Assembly: GCA_965659115.1 (NCBI GenBank)
Contig: CBFHUP010000001.1
Span: 1 to 64,000, forward strand
Source of the DNA: UBA8752 sp965659115
GTDB lineage: Bacteria; Bacteroidota; Bacteroidia; Flavobacteriales_D; Sanyastnellaceae
Length of the DNA stretch: 64,000 nucleotides
Direction: 5' to 3'
Below, in pieces: positions 8,692 to 17,293 of the stretch. Under the pieces are notes generated by a model. The model saw nothing but the letters and a program-made list of their open reading frames with translations. It did no database searches and had not been told where the DNA came from. The stretch's first letter is position 1. The number at the start of each line of letters is the position of its first letter. Position numbers and translations under genes: made by a program.

Positions 8692-9414
8692 TTACAAGGC
8701 GATTTCCTGCCCCGGAGCGAGCCCAAAACGCCTTCGTATCAGCGCCATCACGGCATAAACAACAGGGGTGTCAAGCGCTGCGACGAGCACCTTAAATCCG
8801 AATCCATTGACCAATAAGGCGCCAAAAAGGCCCCATTCGATTTCTCCCACAAGGCACAGCAAGACCAGCACTACCACGGTATCGGCAAACTGCGAAGGGA
8901 TGGTCGAAAAATTGTTGCGCAGCCACAGCTTCCGACCGCCAGTGCGGTGTTTCCAAAAGTGGAAAATGCGAACGTCCAAGAATTGAGCGATGAGGTAAGC
9001 AGCCATGGAGGCTCCGACAGCAAGGACAGTTTGACCGAAGACGTGGTCGAATTCTCCATTGCTCACGGGTGACCAATCGGTGGAAGGAGCAAGGCCTGCC
9101 AACGTAATGATTCCCAGCGTAAAGACGGATGCCACCAGCCCTCCTTTGACCACATCATCCGCGCGTTTTTTGCCGAAAATTTCAGAAATGAGGTCGGTCA
9201 CGAGAAAAGTCAAGGGATAGGGCAGCAACCCCACACTGGCCTCAAATGTGTACCCCATGCCCGGCATGGTCCAACAGAAAAACTTGCGGAAGATGAGGTT
9301 GCAGGTCACCAAGCTGGCGACAAACAAGGCGGCCAGCACCAGGTACAGTCCCAATGCCCATTCTCTGTCCCGTTCTGACGCTGGAGTTAATGGAGGAGCA
9401 AGTTCTGAATTCAT
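8692..9414 (-). CDS. Queuosine precursor transporter (YhhQ family)
   Basis: A 240-residue integral membrane protein of the YhhQ/DUF165 family, which imports a deazaguanine precursor for queuosine tRNA modification. The family signatures are clear: LVTCNLIFRKFF near the N-terminus, YPLTFLVTDLISEIFGKKRADDVV, and the late VRIFHFWKHRTGGRKLWLRNN with SQFADT. About six membrane segments can be read. It stands between tilS and the dsbD-like gene on the same strand and has a well-formed promoter of its own. No other queuosine gene is in the window. Confidence 0.9.
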   Translation of the reverse strand: MNSELAPPLTPASERDREWALGLYLVLAALFVASLVTCNLIFRKFFCWTMPGMGYTFEASVGLLPYPLTFLVTDLISEIFGKKRADDVVKGGLVASVFTLGIITLAGLAPSTDWSPVSNGEFDHVFGQTVLAVGASMAAYLIAQFLDVRIFHFWKHRTGGRKLWLRNNFSTIPSQFADTVVVLVLLCLVGEIEWGLFGALLVNGFGFKVLVAALDTPVVYAVMALIRRRFGLAPGQEIAL

Positions 9415-9433
9415 GGGGGCTTGATGCGCGTTA

Positions 9434-9462
9434 CAAAGCTACCGAAGAGGTGTCCAGACCAA
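9434..9462 (-). promoter_or_regulatory. Promoter of the queuosine precursor transporter gene
   Basis: On the minus strand there is TTG (9460-9462), an 18 nt spacer and TAGCTTTG (9434-9441), a perfect match to the Bacteroidota -7 consensus TAnnTTTG. It leaves about 19 nt between box and ATG, so a short leader is expected. It overlaps the 3' end of tilS. Confidence 0.5.
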
Positions 9463-10815
9463 GCGGAGCACCTGCTGTCCGCGGGTCGGGTCCAAAGGTT
9501 GGGGCAGTGCTGCCCGACGGTCAATCCGATGTCCTACCAGCCATAGGGGCTGGCCCACATTGTCCTGAATCACCCATTGAATTTGGCGTTTTGAGGAGGG
9601 GACTTTGCGCTGGGTCAAGATGTCTGAAACGCTTTGGCTGCCTTGCATGCCCAGGGGGGCGATGCGGTCTCCTTCGGTCCACAGGCGCAATTCAAGGGGC
9701 CATTGAAGCCCGTCCATGGCCAAGTCTGCAGTGAGGTCTTCTGCATCTGGGGTGAAGCCGGCTGCAGGGGTTTCAATGTGCCACGCCAAGGTGCCCTCAG
9801 GCGTTGCAATCGCACCGGACGCTGTGCCTTCTGCCGGTGACCACGACCGTGGAGACCGATCGACGTCCGATGCTATAGGAAGGGCGACCAGCGCGTCGCG
9901 CTCTCGGACGATGCAATGAGAGCCAGAGCAGCGCTTCCGTCCCACTTCAGTGTCGGATTTGGCCAGTGCAACCAATGCGCTGGCCTGTGCGGCACCAAAG
10001 CCAAAAGCCTGGCACCATAGCCCCATCAGGTGGGTTGGGGAAGGCGCCTGTTGCAGGGCAGCAATCGGCAGCGTTTGGGGATTTTCGCCCAGACTGGAGT
10101 GCACATGTTCGGTGTGCGCCCGCCACTCTGCGGCCAGCCCGCCTATGCGCTCCAGTCCGGACTCCCATCCCGGGCGAATGCTGTCGAGCAAGGGCAGCAA
10201 TTCGTGTCGGATTCGGTTGCGCAAAAAGTCGGGTTGAAGGTTCGTAGGGTCTTCGCGCCAAGGACTGCCAGAGGCTTCCATGGCATGTCGCAGCGCGGAT
10301 TTAGGCAGTCCCAAAAACGGCCTGCCCAATGCAAAACCCCAGTCGTCCGTCCAGCCGAGCATGGCCGCGAGTGCTTCGGGTCGGCTCCCCCTCAATAGGT
10401 GGATCAGCCGTGTTTCGCGCTGGTCGTCCGCGTGGTGTGCGGTGAGCACGATGCCACCGTGGCCGGCCTTCTCCGCCATCCAAGCATACCGCGCGGAACG
10501 CGCTGCGGCTTCGAGGCCTTGTGCGCGCCGCAATGCAGAATCGCGCAGTCCTTCGAGGGTATGGTGTTCAAACGGAAGGGCGCGTCGCTTGGCGGCCTCC
10601 GCTACGAAGTCTTGAATGTCGGCTGAGGCGGGGTGGAGGCCATGGTCGACGTGCAGCACGCCAAAACGCCCGCTCATGGTGCCGACAGCTTCCAACAAAG
10701 CCATGGAGTCCAACCCGCCGGAAACCGCCAGCCATATCCGCTGGTCGTGGGGCACGCGCCGAACAGCCAGCGCATGGTGGAGTGCGAGGCGAAGGGGTTC
10801 AAAAAGGTCAGCCAT
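9439..10815 (-). CDS. tilS: tRNA(Ile)-lysidine synthetase
   Basis: TilS ligates lysine to C34 of the tRNA-Ile with anticodon CAU, making it read AUA. It is 458 residues from the ATG at 10815. The PP-loop SGGLDSMALLEAV near residue 30, the HVDHGLHP motif and the HHADDQRET segment are typical, and the C-terminal part carries the TilS substrate-binding domain ending in RRAALPQPLDPTRGQQVLRL. A longer frame upstream lies entirely inside pabB. The start overlaps the 3' end of pabB by 8 nt, suggesting translational coupling. Confidence 0.93.
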   Translation of the reverse strand: MADLFEPLRLALHHALAVRRVPHDQRIWLAVSGGLDSMALLEAVGTMSGRFGVLHVDHGLHPASADIQDFVAEAAKRRALPFEHHTLEGLRDSALRRAQGLEAAARSARYAWMAEKAGHGGIVLTAHHADDQRETRLIHLLRGSRPEALAAMLGWTDDWGFALGRPFLGLPKSALRHAMEASGSPWREDPTNLQPDFLRNRIRHELLPLLDSIRPGWESGLERIGGLAAEWRAHTEHVHSSLGENPQTLPIAALQQAPSPTHLMGLWCQAFGFGAAQASALVALAKSDTEVGRKRCSGSHCIVRERDALVALPIASDVDRSPRSWSPAEGTASGAIATPEGTLAWHIETPAAGFTPDAEDLTADLAMDGLQWPLELRLWTEGDRIAPLGMQGSQSVSDILTQRKVPSSKRQIQWVIQDNVGQPLWLVGHRIDRRAALPQPLDPTRGQQVLRLVWTPLR

Positions 10816-12163
10816 GGTGTTGACCTGCGTTTTCAGTGTGGGCGGCCGGCTCGGTTCCGCCAAGGACCTCCAAGACTGCTTTGGCTTTGAGCTTGGTCTC
10901 ATCCCATTCGGCCGTGGGTTGTGCCAAGGCTGTGATGGCTCCTCCTACGTGCACGCTCCACCGTCCGGTGTCCGTGTCGGCCACAGCGGTGCGGATCACC
11001 ACATTGAGGTGAAAGTCTCCCACATCTCCCTTTCCATCGGGATCGGCCCATCCAAGGGTTCCAGAATACAGCCCCCGCATCACGGGTTCTACATCGGCGG
11101 TGATTTCCACAGCCCGCAATTTGGGCGCTCCAGTCATGCTGCCCATGGGAAACGTGGCCTGAAGAATTTCAGAAAAGCAGACCCCTGGCCGCACCTCACA
11201 CGACACCGTCGACACCATTTGGTGCACATTGCGAAAGCTGTGAATGCCGCACAATTCCTCTACTTCAACGGTTGCAGGAGCTGCAACGCGGCTCAAGTCG
11301 TTGCGCACCAAGTCGGTAATCATGACATTCTCGGCGCGCTCTTTGGTGTCGGTGCGCAACCGTTCCGCAGCTTCTGCATCGGCTACAGGGTCTGGGTGGC
11401 GCGGAGCCGTTCCTTTGATGGGCCTCGAAATCAGCCGGTCTCCTTGGCGTTCGAGGAAGCATTCAGGACTGGCGCTCAAGATGTGCACCGGCCCGAACGG
11501 AATGTGGGCAGAATATGGAGCGAGGGTCCGCGCAACGAGGTCGCCAAATGCGGCATCGGCCGAAAACCCATGCGGCAGCTTTCCGTGCAGCTCACGGCAC
11601 AGGTTCAATTCGTAAATATCCCCCCTCAGGATGTGGGCGTGGACCTTATCGAAAGCCTCCCGATAGGCACCGGCGTTGAGGCTGCTGTCTACAGAATTTG
11701 CTGCGCCAAGGTTGCGCGTCTCTAAGGAAACCGGTTGGCACACCGCAGCCTCCATCGCCGTTGCAAGGTCGGGGTCTTCTGGCCGGGTGAACCATTCAAA
11801 ATCAGCCGTTGGCCCACTGCCCGAAAAGGCCAGAACGCCTTTTGCTTCAATCCAATGCACCACTGGCAAAGGCACGTGAACGGGGTCTTGTAGGGGCAGA
11901 TCCAACATGGGGTCGGCCCGCAGTTGGTCGTAGCCCACCCAACCGAAACAGCGGCCCTTTCCGGCCCCGACAAAATCGGCGATCCGATCAAACGCGTTGG
12001 GCTCCGGCGCGTCCAACGTCAGGGACCGCTTGACCCCAACGGCCATGTACCCACTGATGGCACCTGCATCTCGCGATGCATCGACGAGCAACCAAGGGTC
12101 GTGGGCCTTCAACCCCGAGAGGTCAGGCAAGGCCCAATCAGAATGCGGCGCAGTGGGGTTCAC
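10808..12163 (-). CDS. pabB: Aminodeoxychorismate synthase component I / chorismate-binding enzyme
   Basis: A 451-residue chorismate-utilising enzyme that starts with GTG 12163, 3 nt after hemH. The chorismate-binding core is visible: SRPIKGTAPR, the ENVMITDLVRNDLSRVA block, GSMTGAPKLRAVEI and YSGTLGWADPDGKGD. It most resembles PabB, which with a glutamine amidotransferase makes 4-amino-4-deoxychorismate for folate. TrpE and the isochorismate synthases share the fold; TrpE is less likely because no trp genes are nearby. The amidotransferase partner PabA is not in the window. Confidence 0.82.
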   Translation of the reverse strand: MNPTAPHSDWALPDLSGLKAHDPWLLVDASRDAGAISGYMAVGVKRSLTLDAPEPNAFDRIADFVGAGKGRCFGWVGYDQLRADPMLDLPLQDPVHVPLPVVHWIEAKGVLAFSGSGPTADFEWFTRPEDPDLATAMEAAVCQPVSLETRNLGAANSVDSSLNAGAYREAFDKVHAHILRGDIYELNLCRELHGKLPHGFSADAAFGDLVARTLAPYSAHIPFGPVHILSASPECFLERQGDRLISRPIKGTAPRHPDPVADAEAAERLRTDTKERAENVMITDLVRNDLSRVAAPATVEVEELCGIHSFRNVHQMVSTVSCEVRPGVCFSEILQATFPMGSMTGAPKLRAVEITADVEPVMRGLYSGTLGWADPDGKGDVGDFHLNVVIRTAVADTDTGRWSVHVGGAITALAQPTAEWDETKLKAKAVLEVLGGTEPAAHTENAGQHHG

Positions 12164-12166
12164 CCC

Positions 12167-13201
12167 TCAAAGATGGCGCTGGATCAGGTGGGTCACGGCA
12201 TCAGCCCAGTCGTCTTCAGCATTTAAGCTGGGGACCAGGTCGAGGTGCTCGCCACCATGCTCCTCAAAAATCTCCACGTACTCCTCTCCGATTTCCACGG
12301 TTGTTTCCAAGCAGTCGGCCACGAATGCAGGCGAAAACACCAGCAGCTTTTTGACGCCGTCCTTGGCGCGTTCTTCGATGACTTTATCGCTGAAGGGCGT
12401 GAGCCACTTTTTATCCAGCCGGCTTTGGAAGGCCACACTGTAGCGGTCTTCTGGGATGCCCAATCGCTCGGCCAGTGCGCGTGTAGTCGCGTAGCAAGTG
12501 GCCTTGTAGCAGAATTTATTTTCCTCGTTGATCTCCGATTCGCAACTGTGATTGGCGCACCGGCGGTCCTCGTAGACCTTGTCCACTTGGCGCGTGGGCA
12601 CTCCGTGGTAGCTAAACAAGATGTGGTCGTAGGATTCGAGATCAAACTGTCGGCCGCGCTCTGCAAAGCAGGAGAGGTAGCCTTCGTCGTCCCAGTATTG
12701 GCTGATGAGCCGCACTTCGGGAATGACGTACCACTTTGAAATCAGACGCATGGCCTCTTGGTGGGTGCTGCCCGTTGTGGCCGACGCGTATTGGGCGTAG
12801 AGGGGCAAGACAACAATCTTGTCGTAGCCTTTCTGCCGCATCTCCTCCAAAACTTTGGGCATGCTGGGCTGCTGGTAGCGCATGGCAAAGTGCACATGAA
12901 GCTCTCCGAGTTCGGGGTGCGATTGCGACAACGCCGTGCAGCGCTCCGACACTTTGCGGGTGAGCTCTTGGCCATGCAAGAGCAAGGGCGACCCTTTTTC
13001 TGTCCAGACCTTCTTGTATTCCTTGGAGCTGCTGAACCTGCGCAAGGGAGAAATGATGCCCCGCACCAAAATTTGACGCGGCAGCCAAGGGATGTCGATG
13101 ACACGGCCGTCCGAAAGGAATTCGGTGAGGTAGCGGCCGACGGCAGCTGGACGCGGATTGTCCGGGGTGCCGAGGTTGATGAGGAGGATGCCGGTTTTCA
13201 T
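12167..13201 (-). CDS. hemH: Ferrochelatase
   Basis: HemH inserts ferrous iron into protoporphyrin IX, the last step of protoheme synthesis. It is 344 residues from the ATG at 13201, which gives the typical MKTGILLINLGTPD start. The catalytic region with LFSYHGVP and the late PAFVADCLETTVEI with EIFEEHGGE are present. A CEDRRC-like cysteine-containing segment (YEDRRCANHSC) is seen mid-protein. Heme made here would serve the cytochromes at 50353-51137. It lies between lpdA and pabB on the same strand. Confidence 0.94.
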   Translation of the reverse strand: MKTGILLINLGTPDNPRPAAVGRYLTEFLSDGRVIDIPWLPRQILVRGIISPLRRFSSSKEYKKVWTEKGSPLLLHGQELTRKVSERCTALSQSHPELGELHVHFAMRYQQPSMPKVLEEMRQKGYDKIVVLPLYAQYASATTGSTHQEAMRLISKWYVIPEVRLISQYWDDEGYLSCFAERGRQFDLESYDHILFSYHGVPTRQVDKVYEDRRCANHSCESEINEENKFCYKATCYATTRALAERLGIPEDRYSVAFQSRLDKKWLTPFSDKVIEERAKDGVKKLLVFSPAFVADCLETTVEIGEEYVEIFEEHGGEHLDLVPSLNAEDDWADAVTHLIQRHL

Positions 13202-13259
13202 GGGTCGTTGCGCAACACATGGGTTACAATCCCGCGCCTGCATGGTTCGCTTTAGGGGC

Positions 13260-14663
13260 TCAGATGTGCAGTGCGCGGTCCCCGGTGGCTGCCAAAGCGG
13301 CTTCCTTTATGGCTTCTGTGAATGTGGGGTGGGCATGGCTCATGCGGGCGATGTCTTCTGCAGATGCCCGGTACTCCATGGCCACGACGGCCTCTGCGAT
13401 CATGTCTGCCGCCCGGGGTCCACAAATGTGCACGCCCAAGATTTCATCGGTTTCTTGATCGGCCAACACCTTGACCACCCCATCGGTATCCATCGAGGCG
13501 CGGGCGCGGCCCGAAGCCTTGAACGGAAAGCTGCCCGATTTGTAGGCGACCCCGTCGGCCTTGAGTTGTTCTTCGGTGCGGCCAACAGCGGCCACCTCTG
13601 GCCAAGTGTAGACCACACCCGGAATGAGGTTGTGGTCAATGTGCGGCTTTTGGCCGGCCATGTGCTCCACGGCGTAAATGCCTTCTTCCTCAGCCTTGTG
13701 GGCCAGCATGGCGCCTTTGACCACATCTCCAATGGCGTAGATGTGGGGTTGAGCGGTCCGCAGGTTGCCGTCGACTTCAACCCGTCCACGTCCGTCCACC
13801 GCCAGGCCAACCTTGTCCAGTCCGAGCCCGCTTGTATAAGGCTTGCGGCCTACAGCGACCAGACAATAGTCCACTTCCCAGGTGACTTCCTTTCCTTTTT
13901 TATCGTCGGCCTTGACGATGGCCATGTCACCGGCATTGGCCACTTCTTTGACTCCATGTGACAGGTGGAACTTCACCCCGATCTTCTTCATCGAACGCTG
14001 CAATTCCTTGCCCATGGTGCGGTCCATGGTCGGGATGATGGCATCTTGGTACTCGATGACGTGCACCTCGGTGCCGAGACGGGCATAGACCGATCCCAGC
14101 TCCAATCCGATGACACCACCACCGATGATCGCGAGCGATTTGGGCAGTGCGGGCAGCTCCAAGGCTTCTGTAGATGTGATGATCCGCTTTCCGTCAAGTG
14201 TGATGAAAGGCAAGCTGGCCGGCTCCGATCCCGTGGCAATCAAAATGCGGTCTGCAGCCACGCGGCTTGGTGCTCCTTCTGTGGGGGTCACCTCCACCGT
14301 ATGCGCATCGACCATGGCCCCCATGCCGTGCAGCACGGTCACACCATTCTTATCCATCAGGTAATCCACGCCGGCGACGGTTTGGTCCACGACTTCTTGT
14401 TTCCGCGCAATCATGCGGGGGAAGTCAATTTCCAATCCACCGACCTTGATGCCGTGGGTCTCAAACTCCTTGTTGGCTTTTAGGTAATGCTCCGAACTGT
14501 CCAATAAGGCTTTGGAAGGGATGCACCCCACATTGAGGCAGGTTCCGCCGAGGGTTCCGCGCTTTTCGATCAGGGCGGTCTTGAATCCGAGCTGTGCGGC
14601 GCGGATGGCGGCCACATATCCGCCGGGTCCGGCGCCGATGACCACGAGGTCGTACTTGTCCAT
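13260..14663 (-). CDS. lpdA: Dihydrolipoyl dehydrogenase (E3)
   Basis: The FAD-dependent E3 subunit that reoxidises dihydrolipoyl groups of 2-oxoacid dehydrogenase complexes. It is 467 residues from the ATG at 14663. FAD-binding GAGPGGYVAAIRAA is at the N-terminus, the redox-active cysteines are in GGTCLNVGCIPSKALL, the NAD-binding IIGGGVIGLELGSV lies mid-protein, and the catalytic SHAHPTFTEA is near the C-terminus. The partner genes sucA and sucB lie 7 kb away on the other strand, so E3 is probably shared with other complexes. Confidence 0.95.
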   Translation of the reverse strand: MDKYDLVVIGAGPGGYVAAIRAAQLGFKTALIEKRGTLGGTCLNVGCIPSKALLDSSEHYLKANKEFETHGIKVGGLEIDFPRMIARKQEVVDQTVAGVDYLMDKNGVTVLHGMGAMVDAHTVEVTPTEGAPSRVAADRILIATGSEPASLPFITLDGKRIITSTEALELPALPKSLAIIGGGVIGLELGSVYARLGTEVHVIEYQDAIIPTMDRTMGKELQRSMKKIGVKFHLSHGVKEVANAGDMAIVKADDKKGKEVTWEVDYCLVAVGRKPYTSGLGLDKVGLAVDGRGRVEVDGNLRTAQPHIYAIGDVVKGAMLAHKAEEEGIYAVEHMAGQKPHIDHNLIPGVVYTWPEVAAVGRTEEQLKADGVAYKSGSFPFKASGRARASMDTDGVVKVLADQETDEILGVHICGPRAADMIAEAVVAMEYRASAEDIARMSHAHPTFTEAIKEAALAATGDRALHI

Positions 14664-14684
14664 GGTTGCGAACGATTGTAGGTG

Positions 14685-14692
14685 CGAAGGTA
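14685..14692 (-). promoter_or_regulatory. Candidate -7 box upstream of lpdA
   Basis: TACCTTCG on the minus strand, one mismatch to TAnnTTTG, 21 nt before the lpdA ATG. I could not find a convincing -33 element at the right distance. Confidence 0.28.
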
Positions 14693-14753
14693 ATCCCGAC
14701 TTCATCGAGAACTACCCGAGTTCGCCTCTCTTGTCTTTCCTTTGCCATCGCCT

Positions 14754-17192
14754 ATGTGGTCCCGACTCGCAACGTTCATCCTCAGGGGACGCCTGCCCAT
14801 TCTGCTTGTACTCCTTGCGGTGACGGCAGTCATGGCGTCGCGTATCGACGAATTGGGCATTCGGTATAAGTTCGGAGGCCTGCTGCCAGAAGACGATCCT
14901 GTCCTCTTGGATTATGCTTCTTTCCTCGATGAGTTCGGCGAAGAAGGCAATGTGGTGGCTTTGGGCATACAAGACGCCCGTTTGGATTCTTTGGAGATCT
15001 TCCAGCAATGGTGGGACCTCGACGAGGCCTTGCGCCAAGTGAAGGTTCCGGTCGACAGTTTGCGCGAGGATGGGACGCCTTGGGAGGTCCATGTGGTCGA
15101 CAGCGTTTTTGGGTTTCGCACTGCGGTAGCCTTGGTGCGGCAAGACGACCCCAAGGCATTCTTGATGGAGCCCATCATCCATCGCCGGCCCGAAACCCAA
15201 GCTGAATTGGACAGCGTCATGGGGGTGCTGCGGGGCATGCCCTTTTACGAGGGCTTCCTGCACACTGAAGTGGGCGCGACCATTCAAATGGTCTACGTCA
15301 ATGCACCCCTTTTCAATTCTGAAAACCGCGGCCGGTCTGTGGAGCTCCTTGTCGAAGAGGTGGACCGTTTCGAACAGTCCTCGGGGGTGGACGTCCATGT
15401 TTCTGGACTCCCCTACATCCGCACAGAAGTCACGACCAAAATCAAGCGAGAACTCGGTCTGTTCATCGCCTTGGCTGCCCTTGTGACCGCCCTGTTGCTC
15501 TTGCTGTTTTTCCGAAACTTCGTCGTGATGCTGGTCTGCATGATGGTGGTGGGAACCGGTGTTGTGTGGTCTTTGGGGAGCATTGTCTTGTTTGACTACA
15601 AGCTGACAGCCTTGATGGGGTTGATCCCTCCGCTCATGATTGTGATTGGGGTGCCCAATTGCATCTATCTGCTCAATAAATACCACGCCGAATTCAAGCG
15701 GCACGGCAACAAAGGGCTCGCCCTCACCCGCATGGTCAAGAAGGTCGGCAATGCGACGTTCATGACCAACGCTACGACTGCGTTGGGTTTCGCGGCATTC
15801 ATGTTTACCACGAGTGACGTTCTGCAGCAGTTCGGTGTCATCGCTTCGGTGAACATCCTGGCCATGTTCTGCATTTCACTGCTCATCATTCCTGCAGTGT
15901 TCAGTTGGTTGCCACCTCCGCGCCGGAGACATGTGCGCCACCTCGACCGCCGATGGGTGTTTTTGGTCGTGCACAGGCTCGAGCGCGCGGTGAGCCACCA
16001 CCGCAAGTGGGTGTACATCGTGACTTTCTGTGTGCTGGCGCTGGGCGGACTCGGCATCTCCATGATGAAGGTGACGGGCAACATCGCTGGTGACTTGCCG
16101 CAAGAAGATGTGATTTTGGCCGACCTCAACTGGTTTGAAGACCGCTTTGGCGGGGTGATGCCGTTTGAGGTGGTGGTTCAAACCGACAAGCCTGGCAAGG
16201 TGACGCAATTGGCCTTTCTCAAAAAAGTAGAGCGGTTGCAAGAGGTATTGGCCGAGGAGCCTCAATTGTCGCGTTCGGTATCGCTCGTGGACGGACTGAA
16301 GCTGGCCAAACAGGGATTCTTTCAGGGCAACCCCGCCCGATACAGTTTGCCATCGCGGAGAGAACAGAGTTTTATGGGCCCTTACCTCTCGGGCACCTCC
16401 GGCGGGGGCATTGAGGGCGACGGAAAGTTTGTGGACAGTGCGCGCAGCAAGATCCGGGTATCTGCCCAAGTGGCCGACATCGGTACCCAAGAGATGAATG
16501 CCCTCACCGAGCGACTGCAGCTGCGCATTGACAGCATTTTCCCTCCCGAGGAGCACAACGTGTTCATGACGGGCACCAGCGTTGTTTTTGTAGAAGGGAC
16601 CACCTACCTCGTCAAAAACCTGCTCGTCTCCCTAATGCTGGCTGTGCTGGTCATCGCCACAGTGATGTCCATTCTGTTTCGCAGCGCGCGGATGGTGGCC
16701 ATCAGCCTGTTGCCCAATTTGGTGCCGCTCATTTTCACCGCTTCGGTCATGGGCTATTTCGGCATTGCATTGAAGCCCAGTACGCTGTTGGTGTTCAGCA
16801 TTGCCTTTGGCATTTCGGTCGACGACACCATCCACCTTTTGGCCAAATACCGCCAAGAACTGGACCTCCATGGTTGGAACATGCGCGAGGCGGTTTTGCT
16901 CGCCGTTCGGGAGACCGGTGTATCCATGATGTACACCAGCATTGTGCTCTTCTTTGGGTTCTTGATGTTCTTCGCCTCGGACTTCGAAGGCACGCGGGCT
17001 TTGGGCATTTTGGTGTCCACAACATTGCTGGTGGCCATGTTGACCAATTTGGTGCTGTTGCCCTCCATGCTCCTTGGCTTTGAGCGGTACATCACCGCAC
17101 AGACATTCAAAGAACCCTTGCTCGAGATCATCGATGAGGAGGAGGATGTCGACCTCGCCGAACTCGAGGTCATCGAGGGTCTAAGAGGCTGA
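14754..17192 (+). CDS. MMPL/RND-superfamily exporter
   Basis: An 812-residue inner-membrane transporter of the RND superfamily, MMPL/HpnN-like branch, with two repeated halves. Each half has one N-terminal helix, a large extracytoplasmic loop and a five-helix bundle. The first half has PPLMIVIGVPNCIYL and the second half GISVDDTIHLLAKY, the family's repeated membrane motif. Substrates of related proteins are hydrophobic lipids or sterol-like molecules; here the substrate is unknown. The ATG at 14754 starts just before the first helix. The next gene begins 101 nt further on behind a region with phased inverted repeats. Confidence 0.88.
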   Translation: MWSRLATFILRGRLPILLVLLAVTAVMASRIDELGIRYKFGGLLPEDDPVLLDYASFLDEFGEEGNVVALGIQDARLDSLEIFQQWWDLDEALRQVKVPVDSLREDGTPWEVHVVDSVFGFRTAVALVRQDDPKAFLMEPIIHRRPETQAELDSVMGVLRGMPFYEGFLHTEVGATIQMVYVNAPLFNSENRGRSVELLVEEVDRFEQSSGVDVHVSGLPYIRTEVTTKIKRELGLFIALAALVTALLLLLFFRNFVVMLVCMMVVGTGVVWSLGSIVLFDYKLTALMGLIPPLMIVIGVPNCIYLLNKYHAEFKRHGNKGLALTRMVKKVGNATFMTNATTALGFAAFMFTTSDVLQQFGVIASVNILAMFCISLLIIPAVFSWLPPPRRRHVRHLDRRWVFLVVHRLERAVSHHRKWVYIVTFCVLALGGLGISMMKVTGNIAGDLPQEDVILADLNWFEDRFGGVMPFEVVVQTDKPGKVTQLAFLKKVERLQEVLAEEPQLSRSVSLVDGLKLAKQGFFQGNPARYSLPSRREQSFMGPYLSGTSGGGIEGDGKFVDSARSKIRVSAQVADIGTQEMNALTERLQLRIDSIFPPEEHNVFMTGTSVVFVEGTTYLVKNLLVSLMLAVLVIATVMSILFRSARMVAISLLPNLVPLIFTASVMGYFGIALKPSTLLVFSIAFGISVDDTIHLLAKYRQELDLHGWNMREAVLLAVRETGVSMMYTSIVLFFGFLMFFASDFEGTRALGILVSTTLLVAMLTNLVLLPSMLLGFERYITAQTFKEPLLEIIDEEEDVDLAELEVIEGLRG

Positions 17193-17201
17193 TCCTCTGT
17201 C

Positions 17202-17239
17202 GATGACGGAAGTCATCCCGCGCATTGACCTCTGTCAAT
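17202..17239 (+). promoter_or_regulatory. Two phased inverted repeats, possible Crp/Fnr-family operators
   Basis: Two dyads with the same core TGAC-N4-GTCA: GATGAC-GGAA-GTCATC (17202-17217) and ATTGAC-CTCT-GTCAAT (17224-17239). Their centres are 22 bp apart, about two helical turns. The second fits the TTGA(C/T)-N4-(G/A)TCAA pattern of FNR/FixK-type regulators. A third, widely spaced pair of arms (GTCAA 17271-17275, TTGAC 17285-17289) lies just before the start codon. The regulator itself is not encoded in the window. Confidence 0.45.
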
Positions 17240-17255
17240 CGCATTGGCCCAGACT

Positions 17256-17263
17256 TATGTTTT
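17256..17263 (+). promoter_or_regulatory. Putative -7 box of the iron-protein/methyltransferase/dioxygenase operon
   Basis: TATGTTTT, one mismatch to TAnnTTTG, with no -33 TTG at the expected distance. Its spacing puts the second inverted repeat (centre 17231.5) roughly 38-42 bp upstream of the likely transcription start, the position from which Crp/Fnr-type activators usually act. This is inference from spacing only. Confidence 0.35.
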
Positions 17264-17293
17264 GTTGCACGTCAAACCCAAACGTTGACTGCC

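Noticed and set aside
10808..12163. Anthranilate synthase TrpE or isochorismate synthase as the identity of the chorismate enzyme
   Set aside because: No trp, men or ent genes are adjacent, and the overall length and motif set fit PabB better; some doubt remains.
17202..17239. The two inverted repeats read as a terminator for the MMPL exporter gene
   Set aside because: The stems are short, with no T run on the plus strand; their equal core and 22 bp phasing fit protein-binding sites better.
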